A stretch of DNA of 64,000 bases from contig JBANDB010000005.1 of assembly GCA_037576215.1 (NCBI GenBank), positions 3,782,001 to 3,846,000 of the forward strand, read 5' to 3'. Of the stretch, positions 48,038 through 60,029 are shown one piece after another (the stretch's first letter is position 1; every line of letters starts with the position of its first letter). The notes below the pieces were generated by a model that saw only the letters and a list, made by a program, of their open reading frames with translations, searched no databases and had not been told where the DNA came from. The translations under genes and the position numbers were made by a program. Source of the DNA: Armillaria gallica. Taxonomy: Eukaryota; Basidiomycota; Agaricomycetes; Agaricales; Physalacriaceae.

Positions 48038-48206
48038 CTCTGAACTGTACAGACGCTGTTGCAGTTCCATATATATTTACTACTGTGATGTCCATATTGT
48101 AATGTTACATTAAAGGCAATGCATGTCCATGTGTTCCTTGCCCTGCATCCAGCAATGTGTCTATAGTTCTCTGTGGCAGTGGTATGCTGCAAACCATAAG
48201 TGACCG

Positions 48207-49428
48207 CTAACAAGTGTTAATACTTGATCCCTTACAAATTGATTGATGAAATTTGTCATCTAATCCTCGCAGGCCTTCGTGTAACCATGTGAATGTTGCT
48301 TTCTTCTGGGTGTACAAGTGTGCAAGCAGTCTTTTTGTTCTTAGCTCAAAAAGCCTTTCGTACCCAGGGACGTCATCCTTGTTGTCTTCTGTCAATGTCA
48401 ACATCTGAATAATGATGACAGCTATGTGGTCCAGTTTCGGGAATTGTCCCCAATAGACATGCATGTCCAATGCCGCCAGAGGGTTCAACTTGTCAGTGTG
48501 TTTGTATGCTGGGACATGGACTTTGATGTCTTGAACTACTGCTGACCTAATACTGCATAAACTTTGTACGACCCTGTGAAGACAACCTGCAATGCAAAGA
48601 ATTTGCACTTCCTTTAACACCTCTGCACCACCAAGATCTATAAGAAGATTGCCTCTGCAAGTGTCTGCATGCATACATCTGAGTTGATATCCTGGACAAA
48701 TTGATCACAAAATCCACTCACCTTGGTAATCCAGTGTCAGATTCGTCAATGTCTTCCCACTCTGTGCAGCTATGTGGCCAACTATTTTTACATCCATCGT
48801 ATACAGCTTGAGCTGGAGATCTTCCAACTTGGGAAGGTGGCAAAGCCAGAATAGGTACTTTATAACCCTTCAACAGGCATCTGATTTTGCGTGTGTTTCC
48901 CCTTTATATCAGATTGTCATGAAGTTTACCTTCAGAAACTGAAGTTCCCCTCCAAAGTGTGGTACAACCTTCCTACAATCATCACACTCTGCTAGAGTTG
49001 TGTATCCTTCTCCGATATGTAAACATTGCAAAGACAAAGCCATGTTTAATATGTCATCAAGACCAGGAATGGAAAAAGTACAGGTCCAGAATGCCAATCT
49101 CGTAAAGTTTTCGGCGTGGACATCTACTGCCCTGAAAGTGAGGTGCACCCGCTGAAGGTTGACTGTTGTGATTCTGGGATTGCTGTTTAGGACCGGCACA
49201 ATGCAGTCCCCCATATCCTTATGGTAGCAACCATCAGCATTGAGATGAGTAATCTGTGTTGGCTCCATGTCTAGAAGATTGGTAGGATACACTGGCAGCC
49301 AAAACGATGGGCCAGAGCAGAGTGTTTTGAGTACAGAATCCACAAAGTCTGTCATAATCAGCTTGACATCTTCTCTGATTGAGTCGAGTGTACAACAGTG
49401 TGCCAGGAAAATCCATGTTCCTTTGCAA
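48207..49428 (-). CDS. LRR-like protein of the F-box family
   Basis: Reverse-strand frames 49355-48909 and 48674-48207 appear to be exons of one gene, with a start region near 49428. They contain TQITHLNADGC, NPRITTVNLQRVHLTFRAV, LAFWTCTFSIPGLDDILNM and SLQCLHIGEGYTTLAECDD in the first part. AALDMHVYWGQFPKLDHIAV, then FELRTKRLLAHLYTQK, come in the second. These are irregular leucine-rich repeats as in the neighbouring F-box genes; the F-box itself was not located. Introns between 48909 and 48674 are inferred from frame change. No clear CGA-type stop was noticed. It lies between the RNR-like gene (170 bases away, tail-to-tail) and the third nucleotidyltransferase-like copy (head-to-head). Confidence 0.5.
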
Positions 49429-49939
49429 GATATAGAGATTATGTTTGCATGTTCAAATTGGTTTCACTTTCAGCTTTTATAATAAATCCGGCCCATGCTT
49501 AGGTTTAAATGATGCGTCGAAGTTCGAGTTTCAGCACCTACTTGACTCAATCTTTCACATGTGTGACCTTACATTCTCTAATCTGCAGCGATCTGGTTCT
49601 TTCTCACAGCTTTGGTCTTGTATTGATCGCAACAGGTCTGAAATGGTCCTTGAGCATCACTGTGGCCCCCTACCTTGTCTAGGATTCCTGGGAAGCCTCT
49701 CAATCTGGCCTGCACATCATATCCCGCCATCGCATATACTCTTCTCGTGGATGTGAAACTGAACATCTTGCCTTCAGTTGTCTCACCGATTGACCTGTGT
49801 GTCATCGATGGTTTAAATATTGGAGTGATGGCACTTACATCTCCTCGTTCTCAGTGTCATGCCTGCCCAAGTCTCTTCCACAAGATCCAGAGAGTAATTC
49901 CTATTTCCCTTCCTGTTGTACTGTAACCTCACATTGCAT

Positions 49940-51244
49940 TTCAGTTGGGCTTTCAATGAGAGGCACATGTAGGCTCCTTTTAATGATTATTGTGACCAGC
50001 ATTCTCATTAGTAATGACAGACCAGTGGAAATCATGCTATTAATTCTGAAGGACATGGATCCCCTTGGAGTGATACATTTCTCTTTCGCTAGCTTTGGGG
50101 CTGCAAGCATGGTCACCTTGTTCATGGCATCGGTGTATACAATGCGCACCCTTGTGTCTCCTTTCTTCTCTCCCTGCCTGGCTCTCTTGTTCCAGTTGCT
50201 CCAGCAAAACACTGGTCTCATTGTTTCTGGATTAAGAGCTTTGAGTTTTCTCTTGCAAACGACTTTCCCAGGATCAGATATCGACCTCTATGTTAACTTT
50301 AAGCACTTCCACCTCATCGTACTCTTCATGATAATGGCCAGTTATGGTCAGGGACGCTGGCTTGGTGGTAACCATCATAAGCCTAGACCCCATGATGGCA
50401 CAGCCCTCTTCCTACCAAGCACCACCTACAATGGAAACAATATATATACTGTTTATGAGTTCCTTCATCCAGACAACAGTGAACTGAAGGTTCAAGTAAT
50501 TCTTGTGGAGGAGATGCCCATGGATATCATCTTGGGATTTCATTCAAGTAAGTCATTATTTACCAATAGCTGCACTTCTCACTCATTGACCCTAGCCGTA
50601 CCAATGAACATCATTGCCCACGACGTCGCTATTTCTTTGTATCCAAAAGCCACATTCTGCCTCGGAATCAACTGTGCAAAATTTGACGATTGTCATGCCA
50701 CCATCACAGAAAGATCTAAGTATACTAAACATGGCTGGAATTTGTTTCTTGATAGCAGTGCTATGACAAGTGCTGATCTTTGTGATGTAGAGAGATACAT
50801 TGGCGATAGACACTGCTGGGTTGTGAAACTGCCTAAGCTACACTCCAGGCATGATTACTTGGATGTGAAGCACTCCATTTATGAGCATTCATGGGTGCTC
50901 ACCTACCCGATGCCCACAATGGGGTTTGTAATGTGGTACAGTTCATTGTTTTGCCTCAATTGGACTACACTGTGTATGCTTCGAAGACTGTGATGTCAAT
51001 GTATCAAAGAGAGATGGTTTCTTAGTACTACCATATCTACTATTGTGATCTTCTCTGACAATGTGTTCTCAGGTCACTGCCACATTTTGCAAAGCTTGTG
51101 CAACAGTGGTTAGACATCACTGCTGCAACAGGTGACCATGGCTCTGAGCCATTCGATGATAACCTCAGTGTGTCTCTTTCAAGTGCCAGTACAAACTTAA
51201 ACAAAAAGTACTTCCTACCTCAGGGTCTGTTTTCGGTCACATAA
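49940..51244 (+). CDS. nucleotidyltransferase-like family, copy 3 (best preserved)
   Basis: An open frame from before 49969 to 50993, with introns. Motifs: LLMIIVTS, LLILKDMDPLGVIHFSFASFG, TGLIVSGLRALSFLL (about 50215) followed by GSDIDLYVNFKHF (the D-h-D pair), YTVYEFLHPDNSELKVQVIL, MDIILGFHSS. An intron at about 50549-50598 (GTAAGT to CTAG) leads to VPMNIIAHDVAISLYPKATF, then RYIGDRHCWVVKLPKLHS. After a probable intron ending at 51072 the last exon reads SLPHFAKLVQQWLDITAATGD and stops at 51242-51244. It pairs with copies 1 and 2 almost block for block. The G...D-I-D layout suggests a polymerase-beta-like nucleotidyltransferase fold (inference). The Gly-Ser of the motif is Gly-Leu here, so catalysis is doubtful. 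Exact start unknown; exon debris occurs back to 49675. Confidence 0.6.
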
Positions 51245-52934
51245 ATAGTGCCTTGCTTGTAGTTAAAGCTGTTCAGCTGTGGCTGAGATTATACATGCTA
51301 TTGTTCTATTTGTTATATTAAGGTTCCTGATACGGAGTAATCTGGGAAAGGGGAAGAATCAGAGGCCAGCACGCAGCTGCCACTACTGGATAATCATAGT
51401 AAAAGGAATGGTCAGTTGCTTAGGTTAGAGTTGGAGACATTAGACATGTGCCCAGCTCAATGACTATATATAACTAAGCAGTCATCCAGCTCAATGAGTG
51501 ACAGATCACATGATGTGACAAAAAGCCATCCAGCTGGATGACTTGTGACTATAGTCACAGTCACAATTTTATTTACTGATTTAATAAGGTCTAGAGATAC
51601 ATCACAGTTCAGTTTATTTGCTTTAATTGCTATTTATTGTAGACCTATCACATTATATCTTTTATTATCTGACAATCTTAAATCATATTTTTATCAACTT
51701 GATCTGTAATTGAATTTTGGGTGACCTTTATTGTGGGTACTGGCAACTCCCTACTAAATTCAGACTGCAAGCATTACCAAAAATAGACCAGAATACCTGA
51801 ACTTCATGGATGCACCTACTGTGGGTCAAAGGAGCAAGATTCAGCAGTACTTTTGTAGAAACAATTTACTCTGAATATAATTTTGCATATTTTCTTTGTG
51901 GCAGATTTTTAAATTTACATCATTTTAATTGATTTCTGCAAAACTTCTCATACTTGCACACTGTATTTTTCACTTTTGTCTCAAACAAAACATGTATTCT
52001 AGTTGGAAAGATATCCCCATGAATTTCTAGGGGAATTGACCTTCTGTGGAAGCCTCCATAAGGTGCATAAGTTTGCACTATAAATACATACAAATAGTCA
52101 CATTGCACCAATTTTATCACAGCTCACAGTGATTGATTGATCCCAAATACACTATTTTAGGTGAAAATGAATGTAAATTGTTATACAGAGACTTTGGGAC
52201 AGTCCAGACAAACAGATATGACAAAATATGTAGTAGCTCTGTCTCTCTACTATGACAGAGAGAGACAGTAACTACAAGCAAGCCAGGTATATTAACAATA
52301 ATAAATGATCATTACAGTGATTGCTGCTCTATAGAATACTATCTAGCATAGAACTATGGGATATACATTTTACAGATCCTTTGAAGATCCTTTGGAGAGC
52401 CATAGATGAATATGAAAGGGATTTGCTGCTGGAAGGACCAAAAAGGAGCTTACTCAGCTCACAGTCTGGAACCAGGAGTTGCCAATACCCATTTATTGCT
52501 TCCATACATGGAGCTATGATACTAAAAAAAGGTTTTCTTAAAATAGTTGTATTTATTATATTTATAAAGAATTCATATCTATATTTGGCAATACAGCAGT
52601 ATCCAGGGTATTAAGGCACAGATGCATTTGAAATAGAGCATACCAGTCTTGTATTTGGTAAAAATTCCATTGAGTTCACATGTAATGTTTAGCTTGAATG
52701 ATTATAGCTGTTATATCTTCAACACTTAATGGGTTAGTGTAGTAGACTCAGAAGATGGTGGGTTGTTACAGATGGTGCAAGCCTCAAGGCTATACCACTG
52801 CTGGCAGTAGAAGCAAAGGATGGATTGATCACATGTGAAGAAATACACATGGTCAATTTGGTTTCACAATGACAATCCAATCCCTAGCACAACACTGTTC
52901 TTTCTAGCTCTCTTCTAATGCCTACCTATTCTTG
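51245..52934. other. AT-rich intergenic region, no gene recognised
   Basis: It holds a perfect 12-bp inverted repeat AGTCATCCAGCT / AGCTGGATGACT (51480-51491 and 51532-51543). Part of this word also occurs near 2688. An ORF at 52321-52614 has no family features. Possibly decayed transposon DNA. Confidence 0.4.
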
Positions 52935-53180
52935 ATGTTGTCTGTGGCTGTGGCATTACATCCAACACCTCTGCAGAAGCCAACAATGAACAAGGAGTTC
53001 AAGATATACAGATGAAACCCAAATGAACTGAGCAAGAACCCTATGCTGCAGTCATACACTATCAGCCTGAACCAGATAGGGCCAATGATGCTGGATGTGC
53101 TGATCAAGATCAAAAATGAGATTGACCCAATGTTGATGTTCAGATGGTCATGCAGAGAGGGTATATGTGGGTCCTATGCA
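52935..53180 (+). pseudogene. SDH2: succinate dehydrogenase iron-sulfur subunit (SdhB) gene fragment
   Basis: One frame reads TPLQKPTMNKEFKIYR, then a TGA at 53013-53015 where the family has Trp (YRWNP). It continues [31 protein letters not shown] and [12 protein letters not shown]. This is the N-terminal [2Fe-2S] domain of SdhB ([12 protein letters not shown]). The third cysteine of that cluster motif is Tyr here (TAT at 53175-53177). Homology stops right after, and the C-terminal domain with the other iron-sulfur clusters is absent from the following DNA. Both lesions fit G>A changes. It is a truncated gene copy, not the functional mitochondrial complex II gene. No intron was seen within the fragment. 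Confidence 0.8.
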
Positions 53181-56100
53181 TGGGCACTTGATCCATTGAT
53201 CTGGTCACTTTCCTCATCTCATCTTGTTCTCAGCCATACTAGATTTTTCAGTGCTGTCATCTTCAGAGTTGGCCCAATGAGTCCATAATTCAGCCAGTGT
53301 TGTAATGGCCATGCCTTCAAGTAAGTCCAATTTATATCAGGTGGGCTCATTTATCTAATACTACTCATTTTAATCATGTCAGTGTTGTTGATGTCACTGT
53401 CTTCATCCTCATTGGGATCATCAGCTGCATCCTGTCCTCTCAGCTGAAAATATGTCTCTCCCCACTATCAAATGCCAGTACTGTGCAAATCTTAATGCCA
53501 GAATCCAATCTTTATGCATGACTTGGAGCTCTCAGATTTCAAAAGAACAAAATGAGAATTTTTCAATGTTATGGGTTGGGAGGAAGGAAACTATTGAGGC
53601 TATGTCGCATGAGATTCCAGAACTTGTAGACTGTGACAGCATTATGCATAAGCCATCTTGAGATAGAATATGAGCACTTTTGCTAGGTGAGTCCGGGCCA
53701 ATGTCAAATGTGGTTTATTTTGACTGATGTTCAACTTCTTAGATGCTAACCCTCTTGACCAGCTAGCTATGTATGGGGAACCATTGTTACATGCACATTC
53801 ACTGTACACTTTGTCCCTGTTGCCCTCCACTTTTACTATTTCTCATTTCTCTATATCCCTTCATCTCAGCTCAGTCTTCTGCAAGGTTCATACAGCATTA
53901 ACTGGTGCAAAGACAATAAGAAATACAGAAGAAGGTGCCAGAGTTACTGGTAAGGGTATGAGGGAAGATTCCCTAATTCTTTTTGAACATAATGAGGAGA
54001 AGAGAGGGAATTGTCATGCTTTCCATGACCATTTGCACACCATAGACTGTGGGCAGGGGTTATTTGGACCTATTTTAATTTGCGTACTTGTGCTTCTAGT
54101 GCAAACAAGCTATTTGTCATGTTTCCCCTCCATATTCCCCCAAGACTGTCTCACAGTGATGTCACCTGTTGGCAAGATTTGTTCTTATAAACTGAGTGTT
54201 ATATCCCCTATACCTTCCCCTCCCCCTTCCTGCATCCTAATACACCTTCAGTGTTCATGTACATGTTTCCAACTCATATACTTCATTGACATCACTAACA
54301 CCAAAATAGCTTCCCTACAATACATTAGTGTTGCTAGCATAAAGTTGATATTGTGCTCAGTTGGTTTAGGTGTACTTTACTTGTTCTGTTGTTTTGTTGT
54401 TTAGCCATCTGATTCTTATTTTGTTCTCTAGATCAAGGGGTTGGCAGACCGTTGTTCCAGCACATTGGGTTGGTTGACCTTGTGAGGCCTAAAATTTTTT
54501 TTAGACCCCAAGGACCCCAACCTTGTCCTACTAAAAAATACCATCGTTCAAGCATTTATAACCTATTGCATAACATACATCTTGTCTGTTAACTATCATT
54601 TATCAAGGGGAAGTCATGCATTTGGTGAACAAGGACAGAAGGCTGCAGAATATCAAAAAGGACACACGTGTCAGTGATATCACTTGCAAGTTGCACTGGT
54701 CAAACCAAGGTCAAACATGATGAAAGGTGCACCAGTGAGCTTTCTAACTCAAGTAAGCCAAGATAATCAGTAATAAAGCATTGATAGACCATGCCAGATA
54801 CACAAGTTCAAGAGCTAGTAGTGGTCTGCCTGAGGTCTTGCAGATACTGTTGTTGCAGATTGCATCATACAGATCACATGGCACATCTAACTATGGAAGG
54901 TTATTCTCATGGGGGTCGGTCGGTCGAGCCATGAAGGGTTAAAATATTTTTTGGATCCAATGTCATGTATTTAAAATGCACAAACCCCTTGCTCTAGATG
55001 AAGTGATGCTAAGGGACTGAGTTGGCATACACCACCACCCAAATGTTGCATATTCAAGGTGTAATTTCCATAAAATTTCTGGTCAGAGTTTGGTGGCTTC
55101 TGGGGGCTTGACCTACACCAATGGATCATGTTCTTGGTGCAAGCGTAAAATGTGTGCCCACCCTGTTTCCAGTTGAAGACTATTGCTGTTTGGCAGCAAG
55201 CCTTAGGCCTCAGGCATTCACACTGTGCTATGGAGCAGATCACTTGCTAAGCTCTTTCTTCTTGGAGTCATAGGCCATTGGGTTGCAAAAATAAAGTTAA
55301 CCACCACCATGCTCTTTGTCTTTCTCTCAAACCTCTGCATCCTTCATTTTTTCCACAAAAGTCAACAACAAGCAACTAAGAAAGCTGAAAAACTCAAAGA
55401 ACATTTCATTCACATCACTTTTTGATTGTTCCAACCTGTTGTTTCAGAAATATGTTTTTAAATTCATAGATTTCACCACAGACATGGACAACAGGCATGT
55501 TTTGTACAGCAGATGTTTGGTTGAAAGTAGATGTGATCCAACTGTGCTTGTCAACTGTCATTCTATATGTACATTTCCCAACAGTCGGAGCCCCTTCTGA
55601 GATGCATATATCAAGGCATTTTCTCGATTATAAGCAGAGAACAGAAGCACTGCAAGCCTTCACCTCCTAGTACAAACTCAAATTAATGAAGAATCAGCTG
55701 TGGCTACAGGAAATGCAGATAGACAGTCTCACAAGCTTCTATTCACATATGGGCTTGACAATTGGTTGGTGGACTTCAATGGGTCTGCATTGCTTGTGCT
55801 GGGTAAAATCATAGATGAAGACATGCATGACTTAGCATGGGGAAACAGCTTAACAAGATACCAAGCACCCTGCCTTCTCTGCTGCCTCCATCCATAAAAA
55901 ATGTCAATTTCTATGGATATGCATGAAGGATCACTGTATGTCTTCAAAAACTTTTCACTCAGAATAATCATGTCATTAACTAGTGCAGAACCCAGGTGCA
56001 TGTTCAAGTTTGCAAGGCCAACTGAAAGGAGCACAAGGGTGTTTATATATTTCAAAGCAGAACTGCGACACCACTAACTATTTATGAAGGCTTTACCAGA

Positions 56101-56194
56101 TAAGATATAATAAAGACCAACAATATATATGTTTTTCTGCCTACCTGGCTGGTTCTGTAGCCTTGGTGAGAAAATGTGAGCTGGTGGCAGCCGA
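53181..56194. other. long region without a recognised gene
   Basis: Several ORFs exist (53452-53661; 53727-54404, 225 codons; 54971-55243 reverse; 55316-55600; 55729-56055 reverse), but none shows a family motif or coding-like amino-acid pattern. The 225-codon one is rich in Leu/Ser/Cys as expected of a chance frame. No terminal repeats or target duplications were identified. Confidence 0.4.
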
Positions 56195-57851
56195 TGATGA
56201 GCCTAGACTTCCGTGGCAATGGCAACACCCAAAACTCGGGGAGAGCTTAGGCAATTAACGTAGCAACACAGCAATCAAGGCAATGTGTTTGCAAGTGGTT
56301 TGGTACACCTCCGTGTGGTCAATTCCTCAATAACACAAGATACACTGCGACTTTAAGTCTGCGAAGTAGTACTCTTGGTCAAGGAGTACTAATAGACATT
56401 GGCTGTAAGCCGAGAGGGATCTTGATAAACGAGAAGGGATGGAATCTGGTATGACTTGAATACCAAGAAACTGTGATAGAAACTGCAAAAATGATCTAGA
56501 GACCACGAAAATGGATCTAGAAATTGTAGCAATGCTCTAGAAATTGTGGGGATGGACTGTAAAATGTAGCAATGTGATAGAAATCATGGCAACATGCTAG
56601 AAATCATGGGAGAGGGCTAGAAATCATGGCAATGCTCTGGAAATCGTAGCAATGGACTAGAAGACATTGAAATAGCCTAGTAAATGTGGCTTGGGGTGTA
56701 CCTAATATTGTGAGTCGAAACAATAGCAATAAATGTACGGAGACTGCAAGAAACTGGTAGATATCATAGCAACTGAGGTGCTGAGTGGGGTGCTGCAGCA
56801 ATAGATGCACGGCAACTCCGAACAATGATAAAGACGAGGGTGATCCTATGGAGCTGAACTGGGCCTACACGGAGGCAATACTGAACTGTGCGATGAAAAC
56901 GATGGTGATGTAGAAGGTGAAAGCGATGAAACAATCCTATGTGGTGAAAGTGAAGCGATGTTGTGGCATTAAAAGACAAAAGCAAGTTATTGACACAAGA
57001 TTTCGTGTATTGGTGCAACCAACAATGTTTAAAGAGTAAAGCAAGCAGTGGGAAATAACTTGGAGTAACTGTAGCTGACTGGTAATGCCGTAGCCTCGTC
57101 GACTGGGTAAGAACTAGCTCTAAAAATGTGGTATCTACCTAGTTTTTATACTACAAGTACAATTTTATAAATAGAATATTCTTTGAAGCCTTAGTAAGGC
57201 TGTAAGTCCTTGGCTTTTGTAATAGCTGTAGTAAACATATGGAATCTGTGGTTCTAAAGTAACAGCAAGTCCTTGACATTGCCGTGTATGGATGCAAACC
57301 ATGTGGTTTTATTGAGCGATGAGCAGATCATAAGGTGCTGTTTAGCTGCAGATTATTGAGCTGCAGTTGCCATGCTGAGGTGTATGCATGGGACAATGAT
57401 AATTCGAAGTCTTGGCACTGTAACAGCCTTAGTAAACACGGTCTATAGTTGCTGTAGCTGTAATTATCGTAGCTGGGAGGGTACTCGCGTCAATCATGTT
57501 ATTTCATTAAACAATTGATGGGCACATCAACCAGATGCTTCTGAGTGATGTAGCAACCCCGTTTTAGGATGATTGTTGATCAAAGATGTCTTGCCATGAT
57601 GGGATACAGTAATTGTGATGCGAGGTGAGGCGAGCTGGGAAGGATAACGGAGTGTGTGAGGAGTGGATGTTGCGGTTTTAGGATTGTATCTAAATGTTTG
57701 TGGCTTATACTGCAAAAATCCGTGGTATTATCGAGAGTTGGCAGTATTATCAAGTGTGTGAGGATTATAATGGTGTCATTTTGAAGGTATTGGGTGATGG
57801 ATGGCTAACTCTGTGAATTCTGAGTGTACAGAGCCTAGAGCTCATCACCGA
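56191..57851. mobile_element. 1.7-kb TG...CA family, copy G (56195-57847), reversed
   Basis: Starts TGATGAGCCTAGACTTCC and ends GAGCTCATCA, with perfect CCGA duplications (56191-56194 and 57848-57851). It is 1653 bp. It is closest to copy A: both carry the 20-bp minisatellite and the same AATATTCT(A/T)T... block near the TATA-rich stretch (57165-57185). No protein. Confidence 0.9.
56470..56705. repeat. about 20-bp minisatellite inside copy G
   Basis: Roughly nine CTAGAAATCrTrGCAATG-like units in reverse orientation relative to copy A. Fewer and more variable than in copy A. Confidence 0.75.
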
Positions 57852-60029
57852 AGGCCACCACTGAGTGAGTCTTTTTCGAACCAGGTGTATGAGTCCTTGT
57901 CTTTACTGGGTTTTCTAAGCCCAGATCATTAATGGGTTGTTGGGTTATCAGTGATCACTGTATTTAAACATTTTACACCTGTAAATGACCATCTTACCTT
58001 CTTATTGTGCAACTTTGCAGTTGCCAGTAGTAATTATACTTACCAACAGTGAGAAATTTGTCCAGTGAAAATACTAAATTAATCAGCTATTAGTGAACTA
58101 CTCCATATATCCAAGTATTGTGACAAATAATGATACCGAATCTTGAGGAATCTTCCAGCTTATGCTTGAAGGAGGTTGAAACAAACAGAAAAGAATTGGG
58201 GACCAGTGCAGGATATATTCCTACACAGATTGGGAGAATGGAGTGATGTGGGAGCATATTCAAGGAGCACAACATGCCTAAGAGGATGGAAAGCAACACA
58301 GAAACACAGCCTGAACAATCTGTCAGCATGTGGTAGGTATGATCAACCTTTTCTATATTAGTATATCTCAGGCATTCATTACTCATCCCTTCATACATAT
58401 TGTTGTGTGTATTTTGGCTTTCATTCCATTATATATCCATCTTTTGGTCATAGATTCTGTATATCTGTTTGCTTTTTACATCTGTCTCATTGTAATATGC
58501 TTATATATTCTAAAAGTTCATCTTAGCCTGACTGTTTGCCCACAAGGACCTGTAGAAGACCTGTCACCTGTACCTGTGAGACCTGGGTACTGCAGCACCT
58601 GGGTGGGGGTGAGGGTTACAGGTCTAAGAATCAACTTGATGGACCTGCCAGGATGGGTGTGGGTGTATCCAGGTAGGGAACTATGCAGTGCTTTACTCTC
58701 CTCACAGCACATTATTGGTGTGACTGGCTTCTAACTGAGCTTTAGGGGGGCAGATGGTGTAGTGATCATCTCTGCTTGCTCAGTTGTATCTCACTCCATA
58801 CAGAAAATTTTATTTTCATGCTCATGAATTTGAGCCCCTCACCCCCTAGAAAGTAACACTCTAAACACTTTTCAGGTTCTACCACTTCCGATGTCTGAAT
58901 CACATGAAACCCAGCTGCTCTTTTGAAACATGATTAAGCCATGTGAATACCCCCCTCTAAAATCACACCCAGTCTTATCTCTCCTTGCCATTCTGGATAT
59001 CAGTTCAAGCCCCTTTCAGTGATCTTTTGAATAAGACTGGGAAATGGAGTTGTGCCACAAGGCTGCCACCTGGTTGGGACCCAGGTGCAAATGAAAATGG
59101 AGTGGTGATCCAAGCACACCATAGCCTGGCACATCACCCCTGCATCAATTGATCACACTATGTTGGTGATCTTGGCCGAGTAAGACAAGTCTGGGAAGGG
59201 AGTTAGGAGAAGGACTGAGATTGATGGAGTCTGGTGGGAAAAAGGGGCTAGGCCATAAGAAGAGTTAGGTGAAGAAATAAATGTGGCAGACAGATTGCAG
59301 CCATTCTCGGCAGAGGTCAGGATTTCCTGAAGGGAAGAAGGTGGCAGTGTCCAAGTTGCCACAAATTATCAAGGGTGAGGAATAATTCTGTGCCAACAGT
59401 GCACAGGCTAGTTAAGCCAAACCAAATTGATAATATCATATATACATAGCAACCAAGTACAAGTAGCAAAATCGGACTATACATGCATGTAACCAATACA
59501 CTCGGATTCAAAAAAAAAAAACTGAGCTTTAACTGAGACTACTTATCCATGCTATAGTAACAATGCAAGTATCAAGCAATGAGCAATGATTGAGCAACAA
59601 ATTGACAATGAGCATTAAATGTCAATGGATGTAAGTCTTATAGAAATTATCAGAGTTCAAATGATGACCATAGCAGCCCACCATGTCAGATATCTGAGTC
59701 AGGAACATAAGAAGCAGAATATATATCTCTCCTTCTCTCCTGCCAGTAATGACAGCTATTAACAATGATCACCCAAATCATGAGAGTCCCTACCTGTCTA
59801 TTACATAGCTTACAGAAGTAACAGAACAATGCTTTATGGCACTCATAGAAAGCATTTTTCTCTATTGCAGTGGCTCTAAATAAACAACAGAGATTCAATA
59901 ACATATCTTAGTAAAAAGCCAGGTTTGGGGTGGGCCCCAACAAGCCAAAGTCCTGTGTCGCAGTCAGGTTGCCAGGACCTGAGGTACAAGGGTCTGGCAA
60001 TCATGATAAAGATATGGAGCATAGGCTTG
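57852..60029. other. no gene recognised; repeats and possible SINE
   Basis: Forward and reverse ORFs (58330-58734, 59153-59362, 59876-60196) lack motifs. An ACCTG-rich block lies at 58550-58660. A poly(A) run of 11 lies near 59511-59521. Confidence 0.4.
58739..58845 (+). repeat. second tRNA-like SINE candidate
   Basis: GGTGTAGTGATCATCTCTGC (about 58752-58771) resembles a tRNA A-box region, and GAATTTGAGCCCC about 60 bases later resembles a B box. A further GTTCAAGCCCC B-box-like word lies near 59003. The intervening length is longer than a normal tRNA, so a decayed SINE head is preferred. Weak evidence. Confidence 0.3.

Noticed and set aside
53727..54404. 225-codon ORF
   Set aside because: Composition (Leu, Ser, Cys, Ile) and lack of motifs or intron sites fit a chance frame; left as unannotated region.
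6171..57851. Calling the 1.7-kb family a definite DNA transposon because of its 10-bp inverted ends
   Set aside because: TG...CA ends are equally the rule for LTRs; without an autonomous or full-length copy the class cannot be decided.
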